64,000 nucleotides of DNA from Cepaea nemoralis (GCA_014155875.1 JACEFZ010025808.1:728501-792500); one strand, 5' to 3'; positions 26,932-41,900 are shown, counted from the stretch's first letter. Notes: generated by a model not told the origin, from the sequence alone. Numbers and translations are program-made.

Positions 26932-29864
26932 TACTGCTACAATGACTACATGACTTCAACTACAACTACTACTACTACAACTACTACTACTACTATACCA
27001 CTACCACCGCTGCCGTCGCCGCCGCCACCACCACTAGTTCTGCTGCTACTATTATTACAACCCTCCTATGCAAGGACATCTAAATAAACCACATTACTTG
27101 CTCACCTTTCTAAGCATCTGGTCTACAAGGGAGTGCATTTGAGAACTGTAAGACATGCCCACATCTGTATGGTCTGTCTTTACAATCTGCATGGCCAGTT
27201 TCAGGGGATTCTAGAAGATTCATAGGAGAAAGAAGACCCCAAAAAAATGATTGTAAACACATCTTTTAATTGTTTATAAGTACAGGCAGATTTCAGAGAG
27301 GGCAGAGGAACCAGGGCCGATATCTTCAACATGAGAACCATCTGTGAGAAATGCAGAGAGTACAAGGTAGATCTTTCTACTTGCTTCATAGACTACAGTA
27401 AGGCCTTTGACTGTGTTCAACATCAGAAATTATGGAATACCGAGAGTGTTATAGGATTTCCAGCACATTTGATGCATTTAAGTGAATCACTGTATCATGA
27501 TCAACAAGCAGCTGTTAGAGTAGCCAGTGAAACATTAAAATTGTTTGAGATGCAAAAGGGAGTAAGACAAGGCTGCTCTCCCTCTGCATATCTATTCAAC
27601 ATGTACGAAGAAAATGTAATGAGAAATGTAGAAAATTACGAGACCAGAGACAATTTTGATCGATTCATTATTGGTGGAAATCCAATTCCAGACTTTAGAT
27701 ATGCAGATGACATGGTTCTCCTCTCCAACAATGCTAAAGGATTAGACAAGCTGATCCTGTCAGTCAAGAGACAGTAAAAATTAAACTTTTTCTGAACTTA
27801 AGGAAACAAAAAAAAAGTACAAAACTAAGATCGCAGCCAACCATGAAGAAACTTAAAATGTCACATACTTTGAATAGTTTGGCATCATTTTCAATAACAA
27901 TCAGGTCTGTTCACAAGAAGTTAGACGCAGGCTGGCCTTAGCAATGAAGAGATTAAACAGTGTTGAGAACCTGTGGCACAATGCTAGCAGGAAAATTAGG
28001 TTAAATTTTTGCGAATATGCATATTCTCAGTGGCAACATGTGGATATCAGTCGTGGACCATTTCATAATCATTACAAAAGAAAATTGGGTCTATCATTAA
28101 AGAAGAAAACTGGGTCTTTTATTAAAGAAGAAAATTGGGTCTTTTATTAAAGAAGAAAATCTGGGCTTTCATTAAAGAAGAAAATTGGGGCTTTCATTAA
28201 AGAAGAAAATTGGGTCTTTCATCAAAGAAGAATATTGGAGCTTTCATTAAAGAAGAGTATTGGGTCTTTTATTAAAGAAGAAAACTGGGTCTTTTATTAA
28301 AGAAGAAAATGTGGGCTTTCATTAAAGAAGAAAATTGGGGCTTTCATTAAAGAAGAAAACTGAGTCTTTTATTAAAGAAGAAAATTGGGTCTTTTATTAA
28401 AGAAGAAAATGTGGGCTTTCATTAAAGAAGAAAATTGGGGCTTTCATTAAAGAAGAAAATTGGGTCTTTCATCAAAGAAGAATATTGGAGCTTTCATTAA
28501 AGAAGAGTATTGGGTCTTTTATTAAAGAAGAAAAGTGGGTCTTCTGAGCTCAAATTTAACATCAAAATTCCTAGAATATTGTGGATTGGGAAGAGAAAGA
28601 ATATTTAAATTTTACAAGATCATGTTGGCCTTGAAAATAGCTATCCTTTACGAGAGTGATGTTGGCACAGAGACTGTTCTCCTGACCCGACACAAAAGTA
28701 CCAACCCTATATGGACTGTGTCACAGAGATGTGTTCCCTCTCAACGTCTTTAATCAACAGTGTGGGCAAGACCAGGACTGGAGCTTTACATCTGCTCAGT
28801 GGCATATTAGGATGCAACCAAAAAGAGGCTGATCTTGTACACAATGGACAGAGGGAATAACAGAATCCATGGGAATCTTGATATATGAAGCCCATAAATG
28901 GTCACTCTCTGGCTGTTTAGGCTTCACTTTAACACCACAGGTTACAAGAGGAACATGATGAGATCATGATGATGACCAGGTCATGATTTAGCACAGCACA
29001 CAGGAACTGCTCGGTTTAGAGTTTGAAGTCACAGAGTTTAGAGATGTAATCAAGAGTTTGAATAAACAGTCAAGAGTTTAATATAAACAGTTAAGAGTTG
29101 AAACAAACAGCCAAGACAAGCCAGACAGATACATAATGTGACTGCAATTTGTACCATTACTATTGGAACTCTTCGCTGATTGTTGAAGATGAGAACGGAG
29201 AGTGTATGGGAATGTTCCGAGTGCTGTGATCTCCACTCTTGACTCAACACAACTCAACCAAGAGTTGATGAAACTCAACTAAGAGTTTAAGCATACAACC
29301 AAGAGTTTAAGCATACAACCAAGATTTTAAGCAAACAATCTAGAGTTTAAGCAAATAATCTAAAGTTTAAGCAAACAACTAAGTGTTGACACAAATAATC
29401 ACTCACAGTTGCCTGAAATGTTTTTTCCAGAGTGAGCATTTCATAAAGCACACAACCCAGAGCCCAGATGTCACTCTTGTAATTGTACCTGGCACAAAAA
29501 TACAAGTCAATTAGTGGTGGTATGTATGTATGTATGTATGCAGGTGATATAACAGATGCAGAGTATGTAAGTACTCACTCTGTACATTTAAGGTGTATGC
29601 AAACCAACGTCTCTCTCTCAGTCACTGGATCTCTCTCTCTCTCTCTCTATCTCTCTGCCTCTTTCTCTCTACAGTATTTCTCTCCCCTCTCAACCTTTGA
29701 CTTAGTCCTCTCTCTCGATCCCTCTAATATTCACTCTATCTTTCTTTTCATCCCACCGCTCAATTATTTACTCCAATTCATTTTTATCTCTGTGTTCATT
29801 TTCCCTCTCTCAGTCCCTCTAATATTCACTTAGGTATTCTTACTTCCTATCTATCTATCTGTCT

Positions 29865-29908
<44 letters not shown>

Positions 29909-32900
29909 CTCCACTCACTCCTCCACTCACTCACTCACTCACTCACTCTTTCTCTCATTCTCACTCACTCATTCACACACTCACTCACTCATTCACTCAC
30001 TCACTCTCGCAACCAACTTACTTCTCTCCTTTCATGATCTCTGGAGACATGTAGTATGGTGTGCCCACAAGCTGAACCATGAGATTGGAAAGAAAATAAA
30101 CACACATTAACAAATCTTCACAAACAATAGCGAGCATAAAGGCATGAAGCAGTGATTGTCAAACATTTAACTTGGTGAATCTTCACAAACATTAGTAAGT
30201 AAAATGGCATGAAGCAGCGATTCTCAAACAGTTAACTTGGGTGACACTTTCAAAATACAACCTTTCCTGTACTTTAGAGCTTAGACCATGGTAGCGTTTC
30301 TCCTACACTCCAGTACTTTAGAGGTGAGACCATGAAGGCATTTCTCATACTCTCCAGTACATTAGAGTTGAGACCATGAAGGCATTTATCATACTCTCCA
30401 GTACATTAGAGTTGAGACCATGAAGGCATTTCTCATACTCTCCAGTACATTAGAGTTGAGACCATGAAGACATTTCTCATACTCTCCAGTACTTTAGAGT
30501 TGAGACCATGAAGGCATTTCTCATACTCTCCAGTACATTAGAGTTGAGACCATGAAGGCATTTCTCATACTTTCCAGTACTGTAGAGTTGAGACCATGAA
30601 GGCATTTCTCATACTCTCCAGTACATTAGAGTTGAGACCATGAAGGCATTTCTCACACTCTCCAGCACTTTGGAGTTGAGACCATGAAGGCATTTCTCAC
30701 ACTCTCCAGTACTGTAGAGTTGAGACCATGAAAGCATTTCTCACACTCTCCAGTACTGTAGAGTTGAGACCATGAAAGTATTTCTCACACTCTCCACTAC
30801 TTTAGAGTTGAGACCATGAAAGCATTTCTCACACTCTCCAGTACTGTAGAGTTGAGACCATGAAAGCATTTCTCACACTCTCCAGTACTGTAGAGTTGAG
30901 ACCATGAAAGCATTTCTCACACTCTCCAGTACTTTAGAGTTGAGATTTCATACTCTCCAGTACTTTAGAGCTGAGATCTCATACTCTCCTGTACTTTAGA
31001 GTTGAGACCATGAAGACATTTCTCATACTCTCCAGTACTATAGAGTTGAGACCATGAAGACATTTCTCATATTCTCCAGTACTATAGAGTTGAGACCATG
31101 AAAGCATTTCTCACACTCTCCAGTACTGTAGAGTTGAGACCATGAAAGCATTTCTCATACTCTCCAGTACATTACAGTTGAGACCATGAAGGCATTTCTC
31201 ATACTCTCCAGTACTTTAGAGTTGAGACCATGAAGGCATTTATCATACTCTCCAGTACATTAGAGTTGAGACCATGAAGGCATTTCTCATACTATCCAGT
31301 ACATTAGAGTTGAGACCATGAAGGCATTTCTCATACTCTCCAGTACATTAGAGTTGAGACCATGAAGGCATTTCTCATACTCTCCAGTACATTAGAGTCG
31401 AGACCATGAAGACATTTCTCATACTCTCCAGAACTTTAGAGTTGAGACCATGAAGGCATTTCTCATACTCTCCAGTACATTAGAGTTGAGACCATGAAGG
31501 CATTTCTCATACTCTCCAGTACATTAGAGTTGAGACCATGAAGACATTTCTCATACTCTCCAGTACTGTAGAGTTGAGACCATGAAAGCATTTCTCACAC
31601 TCTCCAGTACTTTAGAGTTGAGACCATGAAAGCATTTCTCACACTCTCCAGTACTGTAGAGTTCAGACCATGAAAGCATTTCTCACACTCTCCAGTACTT
31701 TAGAGTTGAGACCATGAAAGCATTTCTCACACTCTCCAGTACTGTATAGTTGAGACCATGAAAGCATTTCTCACACTCTCCAGTACTTTAGAGTTGAGAT
31801 TTCATACTCTCCAGTACTTTAGAGCTGAGATCTCATACTCTCCAGTACTTTAGAGTTGAGACCATGAAGACATTTCTCATACTCTCCAGTACTATAGAGT
31901 TGAGACCATGAAAGCATTTCTCACACTCTCCAGTACTGTTGAGTTGAGACCATGAAAGCATTTCTCATACTCTCCAGTACATTACAGTTGAGACCATGAA
32001 GGCATTTCTCATACTCTCCAGTACTTTAGAGTTGAGACCATGAAGGCATTTATCATACTCTCCAGTACATTAGAGTTGAGACCATGAAGGCATTTCTCAT
32101 ACTCTCCAGTACATTAGAGTTGAGACCATGAAGGCATTTCTCATACTCTCCAGTACATTAGAGTCGAGACCATGAAGACATTTCTCATACTCTCCAGTAC
32201 ATTAGAGTCAAGACCATGAAGACATTTCTCATACTCTCCAGTACTTTAGAGTTGAGACCATGAAGGCATTTCTCATACTCTCCAGTACATTTGAGTTGAG
32301 ACCATGAAGGCATTTCTCATACTACACACTCTCCAGTACTGTAGAGTTGAGACCATGAAAGCATTTCTCACACTCTCCAGTACTTTAGAGTTGAGATTTC
32401 ATACTCTCCAGTACTTTAGAGCTGAGATCTAATACTCTCCAGTACTTTAGAGTTGAGAACATGAAGACATTTCTCATACTCTCCAGTACTATAGAGTTGA
32501 GACCATGAAGACATTTCTCATATTCTCCAGTACTATAGAGTTGAGACCATGAAAGCATTTCTCACACTCTCCAGTACTGTAGAGTTGAGACCATGAAAGC
32601 ATTTCTCACACTCTCCAGTACTCAATGGGTCAACAAGATACAACACACAGGAAATGCTAGCCTCGTGGGGCCGACACACCGGAAGCTCCCGGCGTCTTCA
32701 ATCGGTAGGCACATCGTCGACAGTGGCCACATGGTGGACAGAAACACTGCCTTTCGCGTGTTGTTTAACACACAAAATACTCGCTTGTTAAAATTTGCAG
32801 AAGCAATTATGATCTATCAACGCGAGCCAGAATTGTGCAAACAGAAAGACATGTTAGTCAGCTTAAAATTACCGTGGTAGATAAGTGACATTACTGTGCG

Positions 32901-35900
32901 AATATGTGTATATTTCAACTTGAAGGATATATCTAGTTAATTCACGTAAGTTGTGTGATTTCTGCAGTATGTACCTGACGAGATGCAGCGAAATATGCCA
33001 GGCAATAAATCATGCAATCTATTGTTTGTGTCTTCGTTATTCAAATTTCTCATACTCTCCAGTACATTAGAGTTAAGACCATGAAGACATTTCTCATACT
33101 CTCCAGTACTGTAGAGTTGAGACCATGAAAGCATTTCTCACACTCTCCAGTACTTTAGAGTTGAGACCATGAAAGCATTTCTCACACTCTCCAGTACTGT
33201 AGAGTTGAGACCATGAAAGCATTTCTCACACTCTCCAGTACTTTAGAGTTGAGATTTCATACTCTCCAGTACTTTAGAGCTGAGATCTAATACTCTCCAG
33301 TACTTTAGAGTTGAGAACATGAAGACATTTCTCATACTCTCCAGTACTATAGAGTTGAGACCATGAAGACATTTCTCATATTCTCCAGTACTATAGAGTT
33401 GAGACCATGAAAGCATTTCTCACACTCTCCAGTACTGTAGAGTTGAGACCATGAAAGCATTTCTCACACTCTCCAGTACTGTAGAGTTGAGACCATGAAA
33501 GCATTTCTCACACTCTCCAGTACTGTAGAGTTGAGACCATGAAAGCATTTCTCATACTCTCCAGTACTTTAGAGCTGAGATCTCATACTCTCCAGTACTG
33601 TAGAGTTGAGACCATGAAAGCATTTCTCACACTCTCCAGTACTGTAGAGTTGAGACCATGAAAGCATTTCTCACACTCTCCAGTACTTTAGAGTTGAGAC
33701 CATGACAGCATTTCTCATACTCTCCAGTACTGTAGAGTTGAGACCATGAAAGCATTTCTCACACTCTCCAGTACTGTAGAGTTGAGACCATGAAAGCATT
33801 TCTCACACTCTCCAGTACTGTAGAGTTGAGACCATGAAAGCATTTCTCACACTCTCCAGTACTTTAGAGTTGAGACCATGAAAGCATTTCTCATACTCTC
33901 CAGTACTTTAGAGTTGAGATTTCATATTCTCCAGTACTTTAGAGTTGAGATCTCATACTCTCCGGTACTTTAGAGTTGAGACCATGAAGACATTTCTCAT
34001 ACTCTCCGGAACTTTAGAGCTGAGATCTCATACTCTCCAGTACTATAGAGCTGAGATCTCATACTCTCCAATACTGTAGAGTTGAGACCATGAAGACATT
34101 TCTCAAAACCTCCAGTACTTTAGAGTTGAGAATTTGAAGGCATTTCTCATATTCTCCAGTACCGGAGAGTTGAGACCATGCAGGCATTTCTCATACTCTC
34201 CAGTACTTTAGAGGGCAGTCACTGATATCACGGTGTTAAATGCAAAGGACTTTACATACTTAAGATGATGGCTTTATGAAATCAAGTGATAGACTCTCTT
34301 ACATGCTGTCTCAATTTTCCTCAATTAATAGCAAAACCAAATAACTAATTTATTAAAATAACACACACAAACTCTTTAAATGTCTATGGTGCACACACAT
34401 ACCATTAAAATACTTCAAAATATCACATAAATACCAGGAATGTATAAATAAATATCATACAAATACCAGGAATGTATAAATAAATATCACACAAATACCA
34501 GGAATTTATAAATAAATATCACACAACTACCAGGAATGTATACATAAAAATCACACAAACTACCAGGAATGTATAAACACATATCACACAAATACCAGGA
34601 TTGTATAAATAAATATCACTCAAATACCAGGAATGTATAAATAAATATCACACAAATACCAGGAATGTATAAACAAATATCACACAAATACCAGGAATGT
34701 ATCAATAAATATCACACAAATACCAGGAGTGTATAAATAAATATCACACAAATACCAGGAATGTATAAATAAATATCACATATATACCAGAAATGTATAA
34801 ACAATTACACAAATACCAGGAATTTATAAATAAATATCACACAAATACCAGGAATGTATAAATAAATATCACACAAATACCAGGAATGTATAAATAAATA
34901 TCACACAAATACCAGGAATGTATAAATAAATATCACACAAATACTAGGAATGTATAAATAAATATCACACAAAAACCAGGAATGTATAAATAAATATAAC
35001 GCAAATACCAGGAATGTATAAACAAATATCACACAAATACCAGGAATGTATAAACAAATATCACACAAATACTAGGAATGTATAAATAAATATCACACAA
35101 ATACCAGGAATGTATAAATAAATATCACACAAATACCAGGAATGTATAAACAAATATCACACAAATACCAGGAATGTATAAACAAATATCACACAAATAC
35201 CAGGTGAGTATAAACAAGTATCACACAAATACCAGGAATGTATAAACAAATATCACACAAATACCAGGAATGTATTAACAAATACATAGAGGGGATACAT
35301 AGAGCCTGTTCTTTCGTATGGATGTGAAACTTGGACAATGTGCAGTCAAGCAGAAAAACATCTGATGGCTGCAGAAATGTGGTTTCTGAGGAAAATGCAA
35401 AGAATACCATGGACAGATAGAAAAACCAATGACCAAGTACTACAAGAGACAAATGAAAATCGTAGATTGATTAGAGAAATTAGACATAGACAGTCAACAT
35501 TTTTTGGACATGTTATGAGAAGAAATGGACTGGAGAACTTAGTGACAGCTGGCAAGATCGAAGGGAACAGACCAAGAGGAAGACCAAGAGGAAAATACCT
35601 GGATGGCTTGGCCACATGGCATGGATGAGACAGGAACACTGAGCTGATCCATGACTCTGGTGATCGAGTGAAATGGCGAATCATGACCGCCCACGCTTTC
35701 CGGCATGGCACGTGATTGATTGATTGATTAACAAATATCACACAACTACTAGGAATATATAAACAAATATCACACAAATACCAGGAATGTATAAATAAAT
35801 ATCACACAAATACCAGGAATATATAAACAAATATCACACAAATACCAGGAATGTATAAACAAATATCACACAAATACCAGGAATGTATAAACAAATATCA

Positions 35901-38900
35901 CACAAATACTAGGAATGTATAAACAAATATCACACAAATACCAGGAATGTATAAACAAATATCACACAAATACCAGGTGAGTATAAACAAATATCACACA
36001 AATACTAGGAATGTATAAACAAATATCACACAAATACCAGGAATGTATAAACAAATATCACACAAATACCAGGTGAGTATAAACAAATATCACACAAATA
36101 CCAGGAATGTATAAACAAATATCACACAAATACCAGGTGAGTATAAACAAATATCACACAAATACCAGGAATGTATAAACAAATATCACACAAATACTAG
36201 GAATGTATAAATAAATATCACACAAATACCAGGAATGTATAAATAAATATCACACAAATACCAGGAATGTATAAATAAATATCACACAAATACCAGGAAT
36301 GTGTAAACAAATATCACACAAATACCAGGAATGTATAAACAGATATCACACAAATACCAGGTGAGTATAAACAAATATCACACAAATACCAGGAATGTAT
36401 AAACAAATATCACACAAATACCAGGAATGTATAAACAAATATCACACAAATACCAGGTGAGTATAAACAAATATCACACAAATACCAGGAATGTATAAAC
36501 AAATATCACACAAATACTAGGAATGTATAAATAAATATCACACAAATACCAGGAATGTATAAATAAATATCATATAAATACCAGGAATGTATAAATAAAT
36601 ATCACACAAATACCAGGAATGTGTAAACAAATATTACACAAATACCAGGAGAGTATAAACAAATATCACACAAATACCAGGAATGTACAAACAAATATCA
36701 CTCCAATATAATTAAACATAAATGCTGGATACAAATGCCATCAAGGATATACAAAAAGAATACACATGAAATAGAAATGTTTCACACAGCACAATAAACA
36801 ATAGAACAAACTTTATTTTCTAAGATTAAGAATTTGTCACACGGGCCAGTCTGATATTCTGCCCTTCTTATCTCCCTCCTTTTATACATCATTCATACAT
36901 CATGTATTGGGTTTATCTTAAGCAACAAGAACTGTGCATGCACATGAACAAGTACCTACTGTTTCAGCCATTTGGCTTTCTGACTCCAGAAATCTGGAGA
37001 TCCCAAAGTCCCCAAGTTTGACAAGCCCAGATTTAGTCAGGAAGATGTTCAGAGTCTTGATATCCCTGAAATGTACACAAATATTCTGTGTGATATTCAG
37101 AGTCTTGATATCCCTGAAATGTACACAAATATTCTGTTTTAAGAAGGACTTAGGAAAGGTCAAACCATAAGTCCTTCATAGTAAACTGACAAATAAATAG
37201 GTATTGATTGGCATCATTCTCAAAGCAAGATTTAGAAATTAGGGCATATGCTGCACAGACTGTTCAAGGATAAGATACAGCTTCTCATATCTTATTTTAA
37301 AAACACATTAGGTTCCATTTTAACATGGATCCAATTGTGAGATATTAACTTTATAACTATCAATATTGTACTGTAACAGAAGTAGAGTAGGGGGTGGGAA
37401 AAGGCTACGGCACGGTTGAGCATCGGAGGAGAATGGGAAGAGAGATGCTCAAGTCGTGACGTAGTTGGTTGTCAAGGGGCAGTCAAGATCAGGGTCTGGA
37501 CTTGGAAGGACGCCATTTTAATATAACTTGTCATCATCAAGAAAATAAACCCTATTTATATGAAACCAAGTCTTTGTTAGTCCTTTACACTGTTACAGGA
37601 CTAATTTTGGAGCCCTAGACACAGGATTCGAACCTGGTATAACGCGGAGTCTCAAAATGCGGTCTACAGAGTAACAACGCGAAGTTTCAAAATGCCGTCT
37701 ACTATATAACATCACGGAGTCTATAAACTATGAAGATCCTTGCTCCGTTTGTCTCGATCGCCAGAAACAGAATTGCGGCACGCTTTTGAACAAGCATTGA
37801 ACGTAACAAAGCGCAGTTGGAAAGATGGCCAATAACTTATCTGTGAGTACAGCAACCAAAAGCCTGGCCAGGGGCGGTTGTCTGTAAGTCTTTTTCAAGA
37901 CTTGATGTAAAAAGTTAATTGGCGTCAGGAGAAGAGTGAAACCCAACTTGCCATAACGGGTTGCAGCGCCTGCGATTGTCATCAAACCGGCGAGCATCAA
38001 CTGTAAACGCCATCCTAACGACTCCTCTTGTCCATTACTCTGGCGAACGTGTCAGGAGTGTGCTGAAGTTCAAGTCAGTAAATCGATATCTCGAGCGAGC
38101 AGGAGTGTGCTGAAGTTCAAGTCAGTAAATCAATATCTCGAGCAAGCAGGAGTGTGCTGAAAGTCGGCCCAGTTTGATAATGTCTTGAGCGAGCAAGAGT
38201 TTGGCTGAAGGGCAATCCAGCAATCCAGTCTGATCGTTGTTTCAGGTGAGAAAGAACTTTTCAATAAGACAATCAAGTTCAGCCTCAATGTTAATAGGTT
38301 TCGTTCTGAGCGCTAACAACTAGAAAAAAGAACGTTGGTAAAAGACAATCGAGACAGCAAATAAATAAAGCATTACTTCATGGATGTAATGTTTTGTTGA
38401 CGAGTCAGACTATCTCGGGGCTCTACTGCAAATGAGAGCCGCTCGCTAATCCTTGTGGGCTCTGTTGTGTGTCAGACTATCTCAAGACGTCGCTTTGATG
38501 TGCCCTGTCATCGGGTGAAAAGAAGGTTCAAGGCTGGTAGGGACCCAACCAAGGGTTGAAGTACCGTACTGAGGCATCCCAAGAAGAGAAACTACCTTAG
38601 AAGAAGGAACGAACTACCTGAGGTGCGCGATTGGTTGCAACTAATACAGCGTTGAGTTTGACCTGACGGCGAACCTAGGAGAATACGTCTTGCTTGGATC
38701 GGGAAACAGGAGTAGGGTAATTTGTAAACCTATTAACTGATTGAACTGTTCTTACGGTATAACATATTTGTGTTTCTTAAATTAGTACATTACAAAAGTG
38801 AAGCTGTTTGCTTGGTCTGTATAATAATATTTCAGCATGGCGGAACAAGACACCTTAGCACAAGTTTTGACGGGGGTAGGAACAGCAGTAGGTAGGTAGA

Positions 38901-41900
38901 CTTAATACGATAATAAAACAACAGGGAATGGCAACAGAAATTGTCAAGTTTAGTGGACAGGCCAGAGAGTTTAAGAAATGGATTACTTCCATAGAAAAAT
39001 ATGCGTATTTGGTCTCAGCAACAGATGAAGAGAGAATGAGACTTGCGTATCAGACGGCAACAGAACCGGTTTCGGATCATATAAGAAGAAAGTTAGAGGC
39101 TAGAGTAGATGAGACATGGGAACAATTCAAGGAAGACCTAGCAAGGAAGTATGCGGAAATAACGGATCCACAACATGCATTTTCGGTGTTGAGACAGGCT
39201 AAACAAAATAACGGAGAGACGGTACAATTGTTCAGCGATAGGTTGATTAACCTGGCTGAAGAGGCGTTCTTAGGACAGAATGTACGAGGAGAAGAAGTGG
39301 AGAGGATGTTAGTCGGAATTTTTGTAGATGGCATAAAATCCGATGGTTTGAAATTTAAGTTGATGAGGGAAAACCCTGAGAGGTTATCACAAGCGGTAGA
39401 TATCGCGGTACAAGAAGAAAATTTGAGACGTAGATTTAGATTGAGAACAGGACGAGAAATAGGAACTAGTCGAGAAGACAGAGTTGAGGAGCCTATGGAA
39501 ATAGGACAAACAAGATTCGGATGGAATAGGAGAGGAGGTATACAGACGTTGCAAGGTAGAAATAGAAATGATTATGATGAAAGAAGAAATATGAGATACC
39601 CTACAAGGGAGACAGTAGGCAACACAAATAACACAAATATTGTCTGTTGGGTTTGTGGTCAACGAGGACATGGGTATCGTGTTTGTGGAAATAGGCGTGT
39701 CCAATCAAACATACAAAGTAGAAATGGCAGTAGCAGGTTGAGTGGGAATGTTGAAGATAGACACAGGAATTTTACAGGTACAAGAACGCAGGAAAACCGG
39801 CGCCCTACCTATTAAATGGGACCTATGGTAGGAAGGGAAATAATAAGGTCCCAAGGTTTAAAGAATATGTTAATAACAGGTATAGTAGGACGAACAGAGA
39901 ATATTTTCAACTAGATGAAGTCAAGCAATTTATAGAAAATAAAACAGATTATAGCTCTTGTATAATAGAAATAGGAAAGTATAGAATTCGTACATTAATT
40001 GATTCGGGAGCTCAGGTTAGTGTAGTAAAAGAAAGTTTTCTATACAAAATAGTGAGAAATTGTAGAGTATTTAAGAGTCATAATAATTTACACTCTGTTA
40101 CTGGACAGAATTTACAAGTAATTGGACAAACAATGATAAATTTTAAGTTAGGAGGGGTCAACATAAGACATCTTTTTCATGTAGTGAAGGATTTAAATAG
40201 AAACATGTTGATAGGAAGAGATTTTTTAATAAAAAATGGAGTAAGACTTTTTTTTTGATTTACATAAATTAAAATTCAGAGACGTCTATATAGATATGGA
40301 GGAAGACATGCATATATCAGCACTAGTTAGAGTTAAAATGTCCACGACGTTAAAACCACAGTCGGTTAATTTGATACAAGCAAAGCTGAAGAGAAACCCA
40401 TATTATGTGGCAGGAAAAACAGTCAGAATCACTGAGTTGCAAGAGGAAGTAATTGGTGAGCCTGGTTTGAAAGTTCCAGATGGAATAATAGCGTCGGATA
40501 AACACTTAACCTTTCCAGTGATGATTATCAACAACACAGGTAGAGAAATCAAATTATACAGAGGATGTGTGATAGCCAAACTAGATCATAACATTAGTGA
40601 CATATTGACAACGGATAGAGTAGAAAGGTCGGGAATAAGTTACTCAGAAACTTCTAGTGAAAGAGTTAATAACAGACGCGGACGCGGAAGAAGAGGGAAC
40701 GTCAGAATGGATGAATTGATCCATCCATCCAGAAGAAATACAGCCCAAATACATTCACTAGACAAAATGACAAGGGAACAAGAATTGTTGGCACAGTTAA
40801 AAGCTCCGCCAGAAAATAAGGAAGTGTTAGAACAACTTATAAAGCAAAATCAGGATGTATTTGCAATTAATGATTTAGAATTGGGAAAGACACAAACAGT
40901 TACAATGGAAATAGATACGGGAGACCATCCACCAATTAGTTTAAAACCATATAGAACTCCATTAAGAAATAGAGAAATCGTGGAAAAGGCAATAGAAGAG
41001 ATGTTGAAAGCAGGAATAATAACAAGGTCGAAGTCAGAATGGTCATCTCCGGTCGTCATCGTGGCCAAACCTGATGGTTCGAGTCGCTTCTGCTGCGACT
41101 ACAGGGCGTTGAACAAAATCACCAAGAATGTAGCGTACCCACTGCCGGTAATTGATGATATTTTGGGGCTGCTTAATGGCTCTACATATTTCACGACGCT
41201 GGACGCAAGGTCAGGATTCTGGTGTATTCCGATGTCGAAGGACGCGCAAAAGAAGAGTGCTTTTTGTACTCATATGGGTTCTTACGAATTCTTACGTATG
41301 CCATTCGGGGTTCGAACGGCGCCGTCTCACTATATGCTCTTAATAAATGAAGTATTAGAAGGTATGCAAAAGTTTGCACTAGCATATATAGACGACATAC
41401 TCATATTTACAGCAGGAGATGTAGAGGATCATTTAAAACATATTAGACTAGTGTTTGACAGGTTAAGAAGGCATGATGTTAAATTGAAGCTTAGTAAATG
41501 CCAGTTTCTAAAGACAGAAACAAAATATTTGGGGTATATTATAAATAGAGAAGGTATTAAACCAGACCAGGACAAGATAAAGGTTATTAAAGAGTTACCT
41601 CCTCCAACTAATGTTAAGGAAGTGCGTGCGTTTATAGGAACTTGTGCGTATTATAGGCGGTTTGTCCCAGCGTTTTCAAAGATAGCAGAACCTATTACAA
41701 ATTTAAGGGCAAATACGCTAGATTTAAGTGGGATGATGAGTGTCAAAAAGCGTTCGAGTATTTAAAAAACAGCTTAACACTGGTACCACTATTGACGCAT
41801 CCAGACTTAAACAAACAGTTAATACTGTACACAGATGCTTCGGACAATGCAATAGGAGCATGTTTGGTTCAACCATATGAAGGAAAAGAATCTGGAATAC

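Noticed and set aside
35205..36480. CAG|GTGAGTAT donor-like variants in the 32-bp satellite
   Set aside because: They are perfect 5' splice-site strings but on the plus strand, antisense to NEK9. No plus-strand gene uses them as far as I can see.
34400..36705. CRISPR-like array of 32-bp repeats
   Set aside because: The repeats are contiguous with no unique spacers, no cas genes are present, and the context is a eukaryotic intron.
37728..38000. Minus-strand 90-codon frame in the element A leader
   Set aside because: No motif, antisense to the element, length expected by chance.
39780..39830. Programmed -1 frameshift site between gag and protease
   Set aside because: The frames are in a -1 relation and overlap, but no XXXYYYZ heptamer is visible. 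Kept only as a possibility in the protease entry.
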